This document shows, in pieces, positions 56,006-63,874 of a DNA stretch of 64,000 bases. The position numbers and the translations under genes are program-made. Source of the stretch: Bacteroidales bacterium (GTDB lineage: Bacteria > Bacteroidota > Bacteroidia > Bacteroidales > UBA932); contig JAFSQE010000007.1 of assembly GCA_017446775.1 (NCBI GenBank), positions 41,448-105,447 on the forward strand, in the 5' to 3' direction. The notes beneath the pieces were generated by a model. That model did no database searches, was not told the DNA's origin, and saw only the letters and a program-made list of their open reading frames with translations. The first letter of the stretch is position 1, and every line of letters starts with the position of its first letter.

Positions 56006-56290
56006 ATGTCAGAAACTGAATATCTCAGAGGTTTTGTCAAAGACATCCTCAAACCGATTATCGTAGAGGCGATTAATGAAGTCAACATCGAGACGGCACA
56101 GAAACAGGAAAAACGCTACTACACCCGTGAAGAGGCTTGCCAGCATCTCAAAATCAGCACGGCAACCTTCTACCGCCTTGCCAAGAAGGGTAAGATCCAG
56201 CTTCTCAAGATAGAGGGCAAGACTCTCGTGGACGCCGAAGAACTGGACGAAGCCATCGATACACGTATGGTGTACCGCTATCAGCACTAG
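56006..56290 (+). CDS. Helix-turn-helix (MerR/excisionase-type, HTH_17) protein
   Basis: A 94-residue DNA-binding protein. The HTH_17 domain (about 34-85) reads YYTREEACQHLKISTATFYRLAKKGKIQLLKIEGK, typical of excisionases and element regulators in Bacteroidetes. A short acidic helix precedes it. It heads the rightward replication module and is flanked by TATCACATT-type sites, so it is the prime candidate to bind them. It could be a repressor, an activator or a directionality factor. Confidence 0.85.
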   Translation: MSETEYLRGFVKDILKPIIVEAINEVNIETAQKQEKRYYTREEACQHLKISTATFYRLAKKGKIQLLKIEGKTLVDAEELDEAIDTRMVYRYQH

Positions 56291-56305
56291 TGGGAGGGAC
56301 GTGAT

Positions 56306-57370
56306 ATGGAAGGAGATCCAATTAAGGCTATATGCCAGGAGATCGAGAGCGCCGCGGAGACAGAGTTCGTCGGGATGTTCAGCATCAAGACGGCCAACCG
56401 CACTCTCACCGATGCCAGCAGGCGCCCAAATCCTGACCCCCTCTACTGGGAGCTATGGTATGAAGGCGAGGTCTGCTGCCTTTTCTCCGACTCTAACTTG
56501 GGCAAGAGTATCTTCGCTGTCCAGATGGCGGAAGAGATCGCCAAGACACAGAACGTACTGCTCGTTGACTGCGAGCTCAGCGACAAACAGTTCCAGATGC
56601 GCTACACCGACAAGGAGACCGGCAAACTCCACAAGTTTCCGGCTGGCCTCCTCCGTGCAGAAATCAACCCTATGGCTCTCGATGTCAAAGACTATGAAGA
56701 GAAGATTCTCAAGCACATAGAGGAAGCTATGCAGAAGATGAACTGCAAGGTGGCCATCATCGACAACTTGACGTATCTGTGCAACAGCTCAGATAAGGGC
56801 GTGGATGCCGGCATCTTTATGATGAACCTGATGAAACTCAAAAAGCAGTACGGCTGGTCTCTCCTGATAGTGGCTCACACTCCCAAGAGGTCTCTCAGCA
56901 GCCCCATTACCCAGAACGACCTTGCAGGCTCCAAGAAGCTCTACAACTTCTTCGACAGCGTGATTGCCATCGGCAAGAGCGCCAGGCAGAAGGGTGTCCG
57001 CTACGTCAAGCAGTTGAAGGTTCGTGCTGGTGCTTTCCTCTACGACAGCGACAACGTCATCGTCTATGAGATTGTAAACACCGGGGGCTACGTTCATTTC
57101 GAGTTCAAGCAGTTCGGCAACGAGTATGACCACCTCAAAGAACCGTCCGACTCTGACGAAGATGTCCGCATAGAGAATATCAAGAAACTCCAGGCAGAGG
57201 GCAAGACCTACCGCGAAATCGCTAATATACTGGGCATTGGCAAGAGTACGGTAAGCGACCTGATTGCCAAGAGTAAGAAGTTGTCCGGTGTCCGGCCGAC
57301 AGACGAAGCGAACGAGGCGGACGCTCCGGACAAGGAAATGCTTGCCGACACCAAAAATCTCTTCGATTAA
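56306..57370 (+). CDS. RecA-fold replication ATPase (RepA/DnaB-like) with C-terminal HTH
   Basis: A 354-residue AAA-type protein. The Walker A-like loop FSDSNLGKS is at residues 60-68 and Walker B VAIIDNL near 150. The sensor stretch LLIVAHTPK is near 190. The C-terminal HTH, TYREIANILGIGKSTVSDLI, is near 300-320. RepA-type hexameric helicases of plasmids and Bacteroidetes mobile elements have this core. It lies 15 bp after the HTH gene and ahead of the DUF6371 gene. Probably it unwinds or remodels the element's origin. Confidence 0.8.
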   Translation: MEGDPIKAICQEIESAAETEFVGMFSIKTANRTLTDASRRPNPDPLYWELWYEGEVCCLFSDSNLGKSIFAVQMAEEIAKTQNVLLVDCELSDKQFQMRYTDKETGKLHKFPAGLLRAEINPMALDVKDYEEKILKHIEEAMQKMNCKVAIIDNLTYLCNSSDKGVDAGIFMMNLMKLKKQYGWSLLIVAHTPKRSLSSPITQNDLAGSKKLYNFFDSVIAIGKSARQKGVRYVKQLKVRAGAFLYDSDNVIVYEIVNTGGYVHFEFKQFGNEYDHLKEPSDSDEDVRIENIKKLQAEGKTYREIANILGIGKSTVSDLIAKSKKLSGVRPTDEANEADAPDKEMLADTKNLFD

Positions 57371-57510
57371 TCCACTGTTTTTTGTCCGGATTGTCCGGAT
57401 TGTTCGGGGTGTTCGTGCCTTCGGACAACCGGACAAGCGGACATAACACCCAAGCACTATGTATAACCTGCAGAAATACAACGGTATAGCAACACGCCAT
57501 ACTTGTCCGG
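57281..57510. repeat. Cluster of TTGTCCGG/CCGGACAA repeats (iteron-like)
   Basis: Between and into the ATPase and DUF6371 genes the motif TTGTCCGG or its complement occurs repeatedly. Forward copies are at 57281, 57382, 57391 and 57503, with variants at 57288 and 57400. Inverted copies are at 57326, 57422 and 57430, with a variant at 57438. In the 88-bp intergenic gap the copies are tandem with 9-bp and 8-bp periods and form a large inverted repeat. They may be Rep binding sites, an origin or an attenuating hairpin. Confidence 0.6.
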
Positions 57511-58559
57511 CCTGTGGACGCCCACACGAGTTTGTGCTGTATGTGGATGAATCAGGCAACAAGTTGGCGGACAATGTCGGCCGCTGCAATCGTGAGTCCA
57601 GCTGCGGCTACCACTACACTCCCAAGCAATACTTCCTTGACCATCCGGAAGCTCGTGGAGGCAAGACCTGGCAGGACGAGTTGCAAGAAGAGGTGGATAA
57701 GCGGACTGCGTCCGCCGCCGTAAGTCACACCAAAAGCCAACCCGCACAGCTGTGCACGATTCCAGACGAAGTCGTACGCCGCAGCATCAAATACAACCGC
57801 GACTCCAACTTCATCACATTCCTTCGGACGCTCTTTGACCCGGTGGTCATCGAAGGTCTCATCGGCGAATACCGTCTTGGCGTTGCTCGCAACGGTTCCG
57901 TCATCTTCTATCAGCTGGATATCCAGGGGCGCTGCCGCACCGGCAAGATAATGCAATACGACCCGGAAACCGGCCACCGTATCAAAGACGAGAAAGTCCC
58001 AGGGCGAATCACCTGGGTACACTCCCTGATGAAGAAACTGGAGCAGTTGCCGGAGTCCTGGGAACTCAGCCAGTGTCTGTTTGGCGAACATCTGCTGGCC
58101 GAGTATCAGGATAAACCCGTGGCACTCGTAGAATCAGAAAAAACCGCCGTAATCTGCGCCGGCCTAATGCCCAAATTCATCTGGCTGGCCACCGGTGGTA
58201 AGTCACAGATCAACGACAGGCTACTGGTACTCAAAGGCCGCAAGGTCGTCGCATATCCCGACGTGGACGGATTCCAGGAGTGGACAGAGAAACTGGCCAA
58301 GTACGAGGACCTTCACATCACAGTCAGTCCTATCCTCCAGCAGGAAGCCACACCGGAAGACCTGGACAATCACATCGACATCGCCGACTGGTTAATCATG
58401 CTTAAGACACACCCAGTCGATGCCTCCGGCAAGAGGCACAGTGTAGCGTTCCTGAAAGCGATGCAGTACATCGCCCCTGAGTATCACGACAACGTGGAGG
58501 CGTTTATTGAGGAGTTTGAGCTATGCTATATAAAAGGGGCGGAAGTGTCGGAGCATTAA
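57459..58559 (+). CDS. DUF6371 protein (zinc finger plus toprim-like, primase-type)
   Basis: A 366-residue protein of the Bacteroidetes family DUF6371. An N-terminal zinc-finger motif (CPACGRPH at residues 16-23, then CNRESSCGYH) resembles primase fingers. A toprim-like core has PVALVESEKTAVICAGL near 225 and KVVAYPDVDGFQEW near 265. It is the last gene of the rightward module and would supply priming with the RepA-like ATPase upstream. Polymerase activity is not shown. Confidence 0.8.
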   Translation: MYNLQKYNGIATRHTCPACGRPHEFVLYVDESGNKLADNVGRCNRESSCGYHYTPKQYFLDHPEARGGKTWQDELQEEVDKRTASAAVSHTKSQPAQLCTIPDEVVRRSIKYNRDSNFITFLRTLFDPVVIEGLIGEYRLGVARNGSVIFYQLDIQGRCRTGKIMQYDPETGHRIKDEKVPGRITWVHSLMKKLEQLPESWELSQCLFGEHLLAEYQDKPVALVESEKTAVICAGLMPKFIWLATGGKSQINDRLLVLKGRKVVAYPDVDGFQEWTEKLAKYEDLHITVSPILQQEATPEDLDNHIDIADWLIMLKTHPVDASGKRHSVAFLKAMQYIAPEYHDNVEAFIEEFELCYIKGAEVSEH

Positions 58560-58579
58560 ATAAATACACCCATTATTCT

Positions 58580-60358
58580 TTATTGCAAAGCATCCTCCAG
58601 AATTGAAAGTATATTAGCGCTAAATCCGATGCTCTTATGAAGAATTGTTCCATCATTAGCAACAATCAAGTATGTCGGATATCTGTTAGAGCCAATCATC
58701 TCGTAAATAGAATTGAACTGCTCTTCAGTAAGATAATAATGGTCACCACGAATATTAGGTATCATTTTCAACCATGTCGCATAAGGAGAGGTGGGATTGG
58801 TCACATACACAAAAGTCACATCTTTGAGAGAGTTATCCTTCATTGGCTCAAGAATCTTATGTGCTTCTTTGCATGGTCCACACCAAGTTGCCCAGAAATC
58901 TACAAGAACGACCTTGCCCGGATACTCTTTAAGGATATCTCCAAGAGGGTCGTTACTGTCCGATGGTATGTGTTTGACATACTCTTGATCCTTCATTTGA
59001 GCGATATCCTGTGATTCGCACTGCAATGCAAGGGCGGTTTCTTTGAAAATAGGTTCGCTCAAAGAGTCAAGTATATCAATATCTCCCTCTGTCAAAGAAT
59101 GTCCATCCAACAGTTTCGCCATAATGGGAATAGTTTTAGCGCGCTGAGCCTGCCATCCGCTGGCATCAGGATCTATACGAAGTGCCAATGCCGGCCTGAG
59201 TCTCCATCCGTGAGCATAGATCATACATTTGTCATCCAAACAGAGCTCCTTCAGGAATGATAGATCATCGTCAGAAAAGTCGAAAGAATCATAGGCCTGG
59301 TTTATTGCCATTACTACTTCGGCCTTGATATACTTGTCCATATAATCGCGCAACAAAGCAGGAATGCTGTCATTTGCGGTAAGCTCGGCTTGTTTGGTAA
59401 CATATGCTTCTTTAATGGCCTCAACATAGTCAGACGCCGTTTGTGCGTCAGCGCCAGTATTAGGATTGAATCTATAAGGGTAGGGATATGAGAACCGATA
59501 CCACCAATACATCGGTATCTGGGAGGGACCCGACAGATGCCCTTTTGTATGTCCTAAGCTGGAACACTTCTCACCAAGGGAAAAGCGCGAAACAGTATTA
59601 ATCCTAAGGTTACCATCTGCGGTTATATCCACGGTTTCTCCTGGATCGAGAATGATATCTGAAGCAAGAGAGACGTCCCCACAAAACAAATAAGCACTTG
59701 CTGGCCCGTATAGAGTGAAAGAGACCGATGCTCTCCCATCGGCATCGGTTATCATATCATATTCTTGCTGGTCTCCAGGTAAAAAGGTACTTACGCAAAG
59801 AGTCATCGGAATGGGCTCAAGCCCATCAAGTCTAAACGGAAAGTGGACATTGACGGTAGTTTGCCCCACCTTGAACGATGGCTCATTCAGTGATTCAGGG
59901 AGTTTAATGGCCTCATACATCCGAGGTCTTTTCCCGCTTAAATCGATATAATAGAAGTTAAAAGCGCCGTCGCTATTTTTGCCTTCTATGAAATGTATAA
60001 AGCGGGTCTTTGCAGGGATTGGCTCGAAGTATAGAGTATATTCCGCCTGGCCGTCAGGGCCCATGATAAGCTTTTCACCCGGTATTATTCCATTGGCAGA
60101 AAGGAGGGCGAAGCGCCTCTTGCCATCGGTGAGATAGGTTTCTTTAACAACCCTGATCCACCAATCGGGCACATAGAATGACTTCATGTGAAATACAGTT
60201 GCAGTATCTGTGCGCTCGATACTCTCTATTTCCTGAGAGTCTCTGTTGCGGAACCCGTAATAAGGGCAATCTACTTTCTGTGGCATTGTTTCGCGGCACC
60301 CTGAAGATACCATCATCCAAACAATAAGAAACCAAAGGTACTGTAAAACTTTTTTCAT
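58580..60358 (-). CDS. TlpA-family thioredoxin-like lipoprotein
   Basis: A 592-residue predicted lipoprotein (signal with MMVSSGC). The C-terminal thioredoxin domain (about 465-592) carries the redox motif WCGPC in DFWATWCGPCKEAH. The long N-terminal part (about 25-450) is unrecognised, with beta-rich DUF4369-like character in its first half. Such proteins reduce disulfides in the periplasm, often with cytochrome maturation or oxidative stress. The start is set by the signal peptide. It is 10 bp after the XRE regulator gene, in AT-richer DNA. Confidence 0.85.
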   Translation of the reverse strand: MKKVLQYLWFLIVWMMVSSGCRETMPQKVDCPYYGFRNRDSQEIESIERTDTATVFHMKSFYVPDWWIRVVKETYLTDGKRRFALLSANGIIPGEKLIMGPDGQAEYTLYFEPIPAKTRFIHFIEGKNSDGAFNFYYIDLSGKRPRMYEAIKLPESLNEPSFKVGQTTVNVHFPFRLDGLEPIPMTLCVSTFLPGDQQEYDMITDADGRASVSFTLYGPASAYLFCGDVSLASDIILDPGETVDITADGNLRINTVSRFSLGEKCSSLGHTKGHLSGPSQIPMYWWYRFSYPYPYRFNPNTGADAQTASDYVEAIKEAYVTKQAELTANDSIPALLRDYMDKYIKAEVVMAINQAYDSFDFSDDDLSFLKELCLDDKCMIYAHGWRLRPALALRIDPDASGWQAQRAKTIPIMAKLLDGHSLTEGDIDILDSLSEPIFKETALALQCESQDIAQMKDQEYVKHIPSDSNDPLGDILKEYPGKVVLVDFWATWCGPCKEAHKILEPMKDNSLKDVTFVYVTNPTSPYATWLKMIPNIRGDHYYLTEEQFNSIYEMIGSNRYPTYLIVANDGTILHKSIGFSANILSILEDALQ

Positions 60359-60368
60359 AATGACGGAG

Positions 60369-60575
60369 TTATTTCCAGTCGGATTCTTCCAACTCAAATA
60401 ATTGCTCTACTGAAAGGCTAAAAATGTGTGCTATCTTCAATGCCAGTACTGTTGACGGATTAAAGCGGCCCTGCTCAATGGCGGCGATGGTCTGGCGGAT
60501 GACACCGGCTTTATCTGCAAGTTCTTGCTGTGACATACGCACACGGGCACGTTCTACTCTTATGTTATTTTTCAT
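60369..60575 (-). CDS. XRE-family transcriptional regulator (Cro/CI-type)
   Basis: A 68-residue single-domain HTH protein. RVRMSQQELADKAGVIRQTIAAIEQGRFNPSTVLALKIA is a classic Cro/CI helix-turn-helix, followed by SVEQLFELEE. It overlaps the upstream membrane-protein gene by 11 bp. HTH plus small membrane partner pairs of this kind are common in Firmicutes and Bacteroidetes, where the partner may sense a signal for the regulator. Confidence 0.9.
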   Translation of the reverse strand: MKNNIRVERARVRMSQQELADKAGVIRQTIAAIEQGRFNPSTVLALKIAHIFSLSVEQLFELEESDWK

Positions 60576-61053
60576 TGTTCAGCCTTTTTCTGTCAATCAA
60601 CAAATATATGTTGAAAATCACTAAGTAGTAGAATATTAGCGCTGGTACGCTGGTAAGAAAATGTATGTAGTAACGCACCCACCAGTATGTATCCGGAGAG
60701 ATGGTGGAATCGGGCGGCGCAGATAGGAGTATAAATAAAGGGTCGCTGAGACTATTGATAAAATAGATAACTATAAACAATAAGATTGACCATATAATGG
60801 CGGAATGGCGCATCTCGGAGATTCGCTCGTCTTCTCCCTTTTCTCGGGACAATGCAGTCAATACAATGCCCAAGGAGAATAAAAAGGGGAATACTATCTC
60901 TGCCCAACCCTGGCCGAAATAGTGCGTAGTGGAGCCCATCTTTGATGGAATAGCAATTACTCTGAAGCAGACAGCAAATAATAAAAGGCTGAGTGCAATC
61001 AGCACCAAGCCGACCAATTTCCAGCGGTACGGGAGCATTTTGATGGTTTTCAT
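60565..61053 (-). CDS. Four-helix membrane protein paired with the XRE regulator
   Basis: A 162-residue membrane protein with four hydrophobic helices (about 13-32, 45-65, 84-103, 130-152). No family was recognised with confidence; the layout is DUF2178-like. The start is the ATG before KTIKMLPYRW. It probably works with the overlapping XRE gene. Confidence 0.7.
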   Translation of the reverse strand: MKTIKMLPYRWKLVGLVLIALSLLLFAVCFRVIAIPSKMGSTTHYFGQGWAEIVFPFLFSLGIVLTALSREKGEDERISEMRHSAIIWSILLFIVIYFINSLSDPLFILLSAPPDSTISPDTYWWVRYYIHFLTSVPALIFYYLVIFNIYLLIDRKRLNNEK

Positions 61054-61079
61054 AATACGTGTAGTGTTTTTATTCTTTG

Positions 61080-61087
61080 CAAATGTA
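61080..61087 (-). promoter_or_regulatory. Promoter (-7 box) of the membrane/XRE/TlpA operon
   Basis: TACATTTG on the minus strand ends 26 bp before the membrane-protein ATG. Confidence 0.5.
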
Positions 61088-61194
61088 TATAATAATTTAC
61101 ATAATATAAACAATAATATACAATTCGCTCGGTATAGATCGCTGGTCTGGACGGCCCTGCCGGCCTGACGAGCGAGTGCTTTTAGATATCAAGA

Positions 61195-61527
61195 TTATAT
61201 CCTCGGCTTGCGCACAACACGGATAATCAACGATACCAGATATACGAATAGCCCGTAGATGAGAGTAATCATATGGCATTTCACGCCACCCCATACTAAT
61301 ACAGGGCTGATATCACCGTTCGTTTGAATCAGGGCATCCGATGCGTTGTACCAGCCAAGGGCAATGCTTATAAGGCATACGACAAGCGTAGCGATGCCGA
61401 TTTCTTTCACCCAGGCGGGTGCTTTCCAGGCGGCAAACAGCAGGCATACCAGAAGGACGGTGATCAGGGACATCGTGAGAACGCCTCCTTGAACAAAGAG
61501 GCCAGGAAGGGAAGTAAGTGTAATCAT
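61195..61527 (-). CDS. Small membrane protein, unknown
   Basis: A 110-residue protein with three hydrophobic helices (about 13-35, 40-58, 82-103) and a basic tail (RVVRKPRI). No family was recognised. It has its own -7 box (TACCTTTG, 61551-61558) and is divergent from the LytTR regulator, which could control it. Confidence 0.6.
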   Translation of the reverse strand: MITLTSLPGLFVQGGVLTMSLITVLLVCLLFAAWKAPAWVKEIGIATLVVCLISIALGWYNASDALIQTNGDISPVLVWGGVKCHMITLIYGLFVYLVSLIIRVVRKPRI

Positions 61528-61550
61528 AATAACAACTATTTGGTTTTTAA

Positions 61551-61558
61551 CAAAGGTA
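61551..61558 (-). promoter_or_regulatory. Promoter (-7 box) of the small membrane protein
   Basis: TACCTTTG on the minus strand ends 23 bp before the ATG at 61527. Confidence 0.5.
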
Positions 61559-61661
61559 CGATTTACCGAAAAGAATCCCTACTGTCAAAACCCATCGTTA
61601 GGTAGTTAAATCCCACCAACGGCAATCAGAGAATGGGTTTTAATACAAAATGACCTATCTT

Positions 61662-61669
61662 TACTTTTG
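61662..61669 (+). promoter_or_regulatory. Promoter (-7 box) of the LytTR regulator
   Basis: TACTTTTG fits TAnnTTTG and ends only 2 bp before the ATG, implying leaderless initiation if it is used. TATCTTTA at 61656-61663 is a near match. Confidence 0.45.
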
Positions 61670-61671
61670 CG

Positions 61672-62418
61672 ATGAAGAATAAGCTTATAACTATTGGATT
61701 CTGGATAGCTGCCGTCGTGTTGATTGCAGTTCTGATTATGAGCATGGGCTTCTCTTTTCCCGAAGCTCTTCTTATTGGCGTTATGTTCCTTCCGGGAGTT
61801 CTGGCTGCACGCTATTTCTTTTCCAAGATATCCTTCAAATCACGAAAAACCGGGCTGCTGGATGCCATGTTTCTAATACTTGCCATTATGGTGGCCGAGA
61901 CTGCATTGGTTGTACTTGCCAATATCTCCATAATTCATATACGGAAAATAATGCTATGGACATATGATGGGTACTCACGAATACTGTTCAATCCAGTGTT
62001 CATTGGAATGATTCTGACCTTATTTATAGTTAGTGATACAGCTCTCTCCAGATATCTTGGCAAACGGTTCCCGGCAACACAAACTCCGTTATGTTTCGTC
62101 TCCGACCGCAGAACGATATCTCTCCTCAAAGACGATATTCTATATATAGCGTCAAATGATACAGAAGTAACTGTCTATGCTACACAAGGCCGCAGCTTCC
62201 GAAACAAGACGGCTATCGGCCAATGGGAGAATCTTCTTGGTAATGAATTCCTTCGGATTCACAGGTCATATCTGGTGAACACCGCTAAAGCAGAGTTCGT
62301 CAATTCAGACACGGTCTCTGTTGAGGGAACCAGACTTCCTGTTTCCCGGAAGTATAAGGATATCGTCAGACTTGAATTGGACAAAACAGATTCCGTTAAT
62401 CCTTCAGGCAACCGATAG
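61672..62418 (+). CDS. Membrane-anchored LytTR-family transcriptional regulator
   Basis: A 248-residue protein with four membrane helices (about 8-28, 32-50, 63-85, 105-123) and a C-terminal LytTR DNA-binding domain (about 140-240; FVSDRRTISLLKDDILYIASNDTEVTVY and FLRIHRSYLVNTAKAE). There is no receiver domain, so it probably senses through its membrane part. The 3' end overlaps the convergent ATPase gene by 23 bp. Confidence 0.87.
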   Translation: MKNKLITIGFWIAAVVLIAVLIMSMGFSFPEALLIGVMFLPGVLAARYFFSKISFKSRKTGLLDAMFLILAIMVAETALVVLANISIIHIRKIMLWTYDGYSRILFNPVFIGMILTLFIVSDTALSRYLGKRFPATQTPLCFVSDRRTISLLKDDILYIASNDTEVTVYATQGRSFRNKTAIGQWENLLGNEFLRIHRSYLVNTAKAEFVNSDTVSVEGTRLPVSRKYKDIVRLELDKTDSVNPSGNR

Positions 62419-63709
62419 GTACTACCAGTACACCGTCCTCCGGACGCTTGTATGCATAGTCGCCTATACCTGTCAACACCATCATAAAAGAAGGCTTCTT
62501 CATTTTGGTGGTGTCAATTTTATCGGACAATTTTTTGAGATTCCTGGCTCCGTCGTTGATTAAATCTGAGCCGCCAAGTTTAATTTCAATGAGGCCGTAG
62601 GAGCCGTTCCTGAGATGAACCACCGCATCACACTCCAAATTGTTTTTGTCGCGGTAATGATAGACCTTCCCATCAAGGGCATCGGCATAAACGCGCAAAT
62701 CTCTTATAGCCAAGGTCTCGAATAAAAGGCCGAAGGTTTCCATATCATTAATCAAGTCATTAGGCCCAAGACCCAGCGACGCGGTGGCAATTGAAGGGTC
62801 AATGAAGTATCTGGTATCCGAAGTCCTTATGGCCGTCTTACTTCTCAAGTTAGGGTTCCAGGCAACGGAGTCTTCTATGACAAAAATCTCCTTCAGTGCC
62901 TTGATGTAGCCATAAACTGTGCTGTCGGACATATCTTCGTCTCCGTTGTTCTTTATATCCGCCAATATCGTTCCTGCGGTTGCCTGACTGGCTTGGTTGC
63001 GGGCATACGAGCGCATAATGCGTTTGGTGAGTTCCTCATCACGGTTGGTATCATCGACACGCTTGATATCACTGCTGACAACGGAGTCATAATAATTGAA
63101 CGCCTGGGCAAGAGCCGCCTTGGTGCTTTTTTTAAGGACGGCCTTTGGCCAGCCTCCCCGGCAGGTTAGATAAGCAAGCCTGTCCAGGTCGATATAGCTT
63201 ACGCCATCGATGCTGTCGGCATTGCGAAATAGCCCGCCCAGACTCACATCTCCAGTAGAGTCCTCGGACTCCCAGAGAGACATTGTGCGCAGCTTGAGCC
63301 GGGAGATGCGCCCTGTCCCTGTATGGTGGATTTGTTCTTCCTCAATAATATTACCTTTCTCGTCCTTTTTGGGCTTTGGCGGGACTGCAGACCCTGTGAG
63401 CATAAACTGCCCGTCTTCATCACGATTATCCACCTCATTCCTCACAGCATCCCAAAATTGAGGTGCAATCTGCCATTCGTCAATCAAGCGAGGCGTCTCA
63501 CCAGCAAGCAACCGCGAGATATTGGTACGTGCAAGAGAAAGATTCTGGCTTAAAGTATTTGGATCTGCCATTGAAAGGACACTGCCCGCCTGCTGCTTGG
63601 CCAAAGTTGTTTTTCCACAATACTTGGGTCCCTCTATAAGGACGGCTCCGGATGACTCCAGCTTATCGGTAAGTATTTGGTCTGCAATACGTTTCTTATA
63701 TTCCCTCAT
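62396..63709 (-). CDS. AAA_14/DUF4143 ATP-binding protein
   Basis: A 437-residue ATPase of the AAA_14 plus DUF4143 family, widespread in gut bacteria and of unclear function. The Walker A loop IEGPKYCGKTTLA is near residue 26 and LIDEWQIAPQFWD near 80 is Walker B. The DUF4143 region with LEIKLGGSDLINDGARNL-type nuclease-like fold (GLIEIKLGG) lies near 385. The start is the ATG before REYKKRIADQ; an upstream TTG is less likely. A TAATTTTG box at 63731-63738 lies before it. Confidence 0.88.
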   Translation of the reverse strand: MREYKKRIADQILTDKLESSGAVLIEGPKYCGKTTLAKQQAGSVLSMADPNTLSQNLSLARTNISRLLAGETPRLIDEWQIAPQFWDAVRNEVDNRDEDGQFMLTGSAVPPKPKKDEKGNIIEEEQIHHTGTGRISRLKLRTMSLWESEDSTGDVSLGGLFRNADSIDGVSYIDLDRLAYLTCRGGWPKAVLKKSTKAALAQAFNYYDSVVSSDIKRVDDTNRDEELTKRIMRSYARNQASQATAGTILADIKNNGDEDMSDSTVYGYIKALKEIFVIEDSVAWNPNLRSKTAIRTSDTRYFIDPSIATASLGLGPNDLINDMETFGLLFETLAIRDLRVYADALDGKVYHYRDKNNLECDAVVHLRNGSYGLIEIKLGGSDLINDGARNLKKLSDKIDTTKMKKPSFMMVLTGIGDYAYKRPEDGVLVVPIGCLKD

Positions 63710-63730
63710 TATTTGCGCCTTTTTATAAAG

Positions 63731-63738
63731 CAAAATTA
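63731..63738 (-). promoter_or_regulatory. Promoter (-7 box) of the DUF4143 ATPase gene
   Basis: TAATTTTG on the minus strand ends 21 bp before the ATG at 63709. Confidence 0.5.
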
Positions 63739-63780
63739 ATCATTTTTTCTTCTGAAAATCAAATAATTCTGCAATAATTG

Positions 63781-63849
63781 ATGCGACAGTTGGCCGAATT
63801 TTAATGCGACAGTTGGCCGAAATTTGATGCGACAGTTGGCGAAAGAATA
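63781..63849. repeat. Three tandem 23-bp repeats
   Basis: ATGCGACAGTTGGCCGAA plus five variable bases is repeated at 63781, 63804 and 63827 with an exact 23-bp period. The third copy reads GGCGAAAG. No gene lies in the last 290 bp of the window. Confidence 0.85.
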
Positions 63850-63874
63850 AAAAACAACATGCACTGCTCGTTAG

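Noticed and set aside
55824..56066. 80-codon frame before the HTH gene
   Set aside because: It overlaps the promoter, operators and the start of the HTH gene, and its composition is not protein-like.
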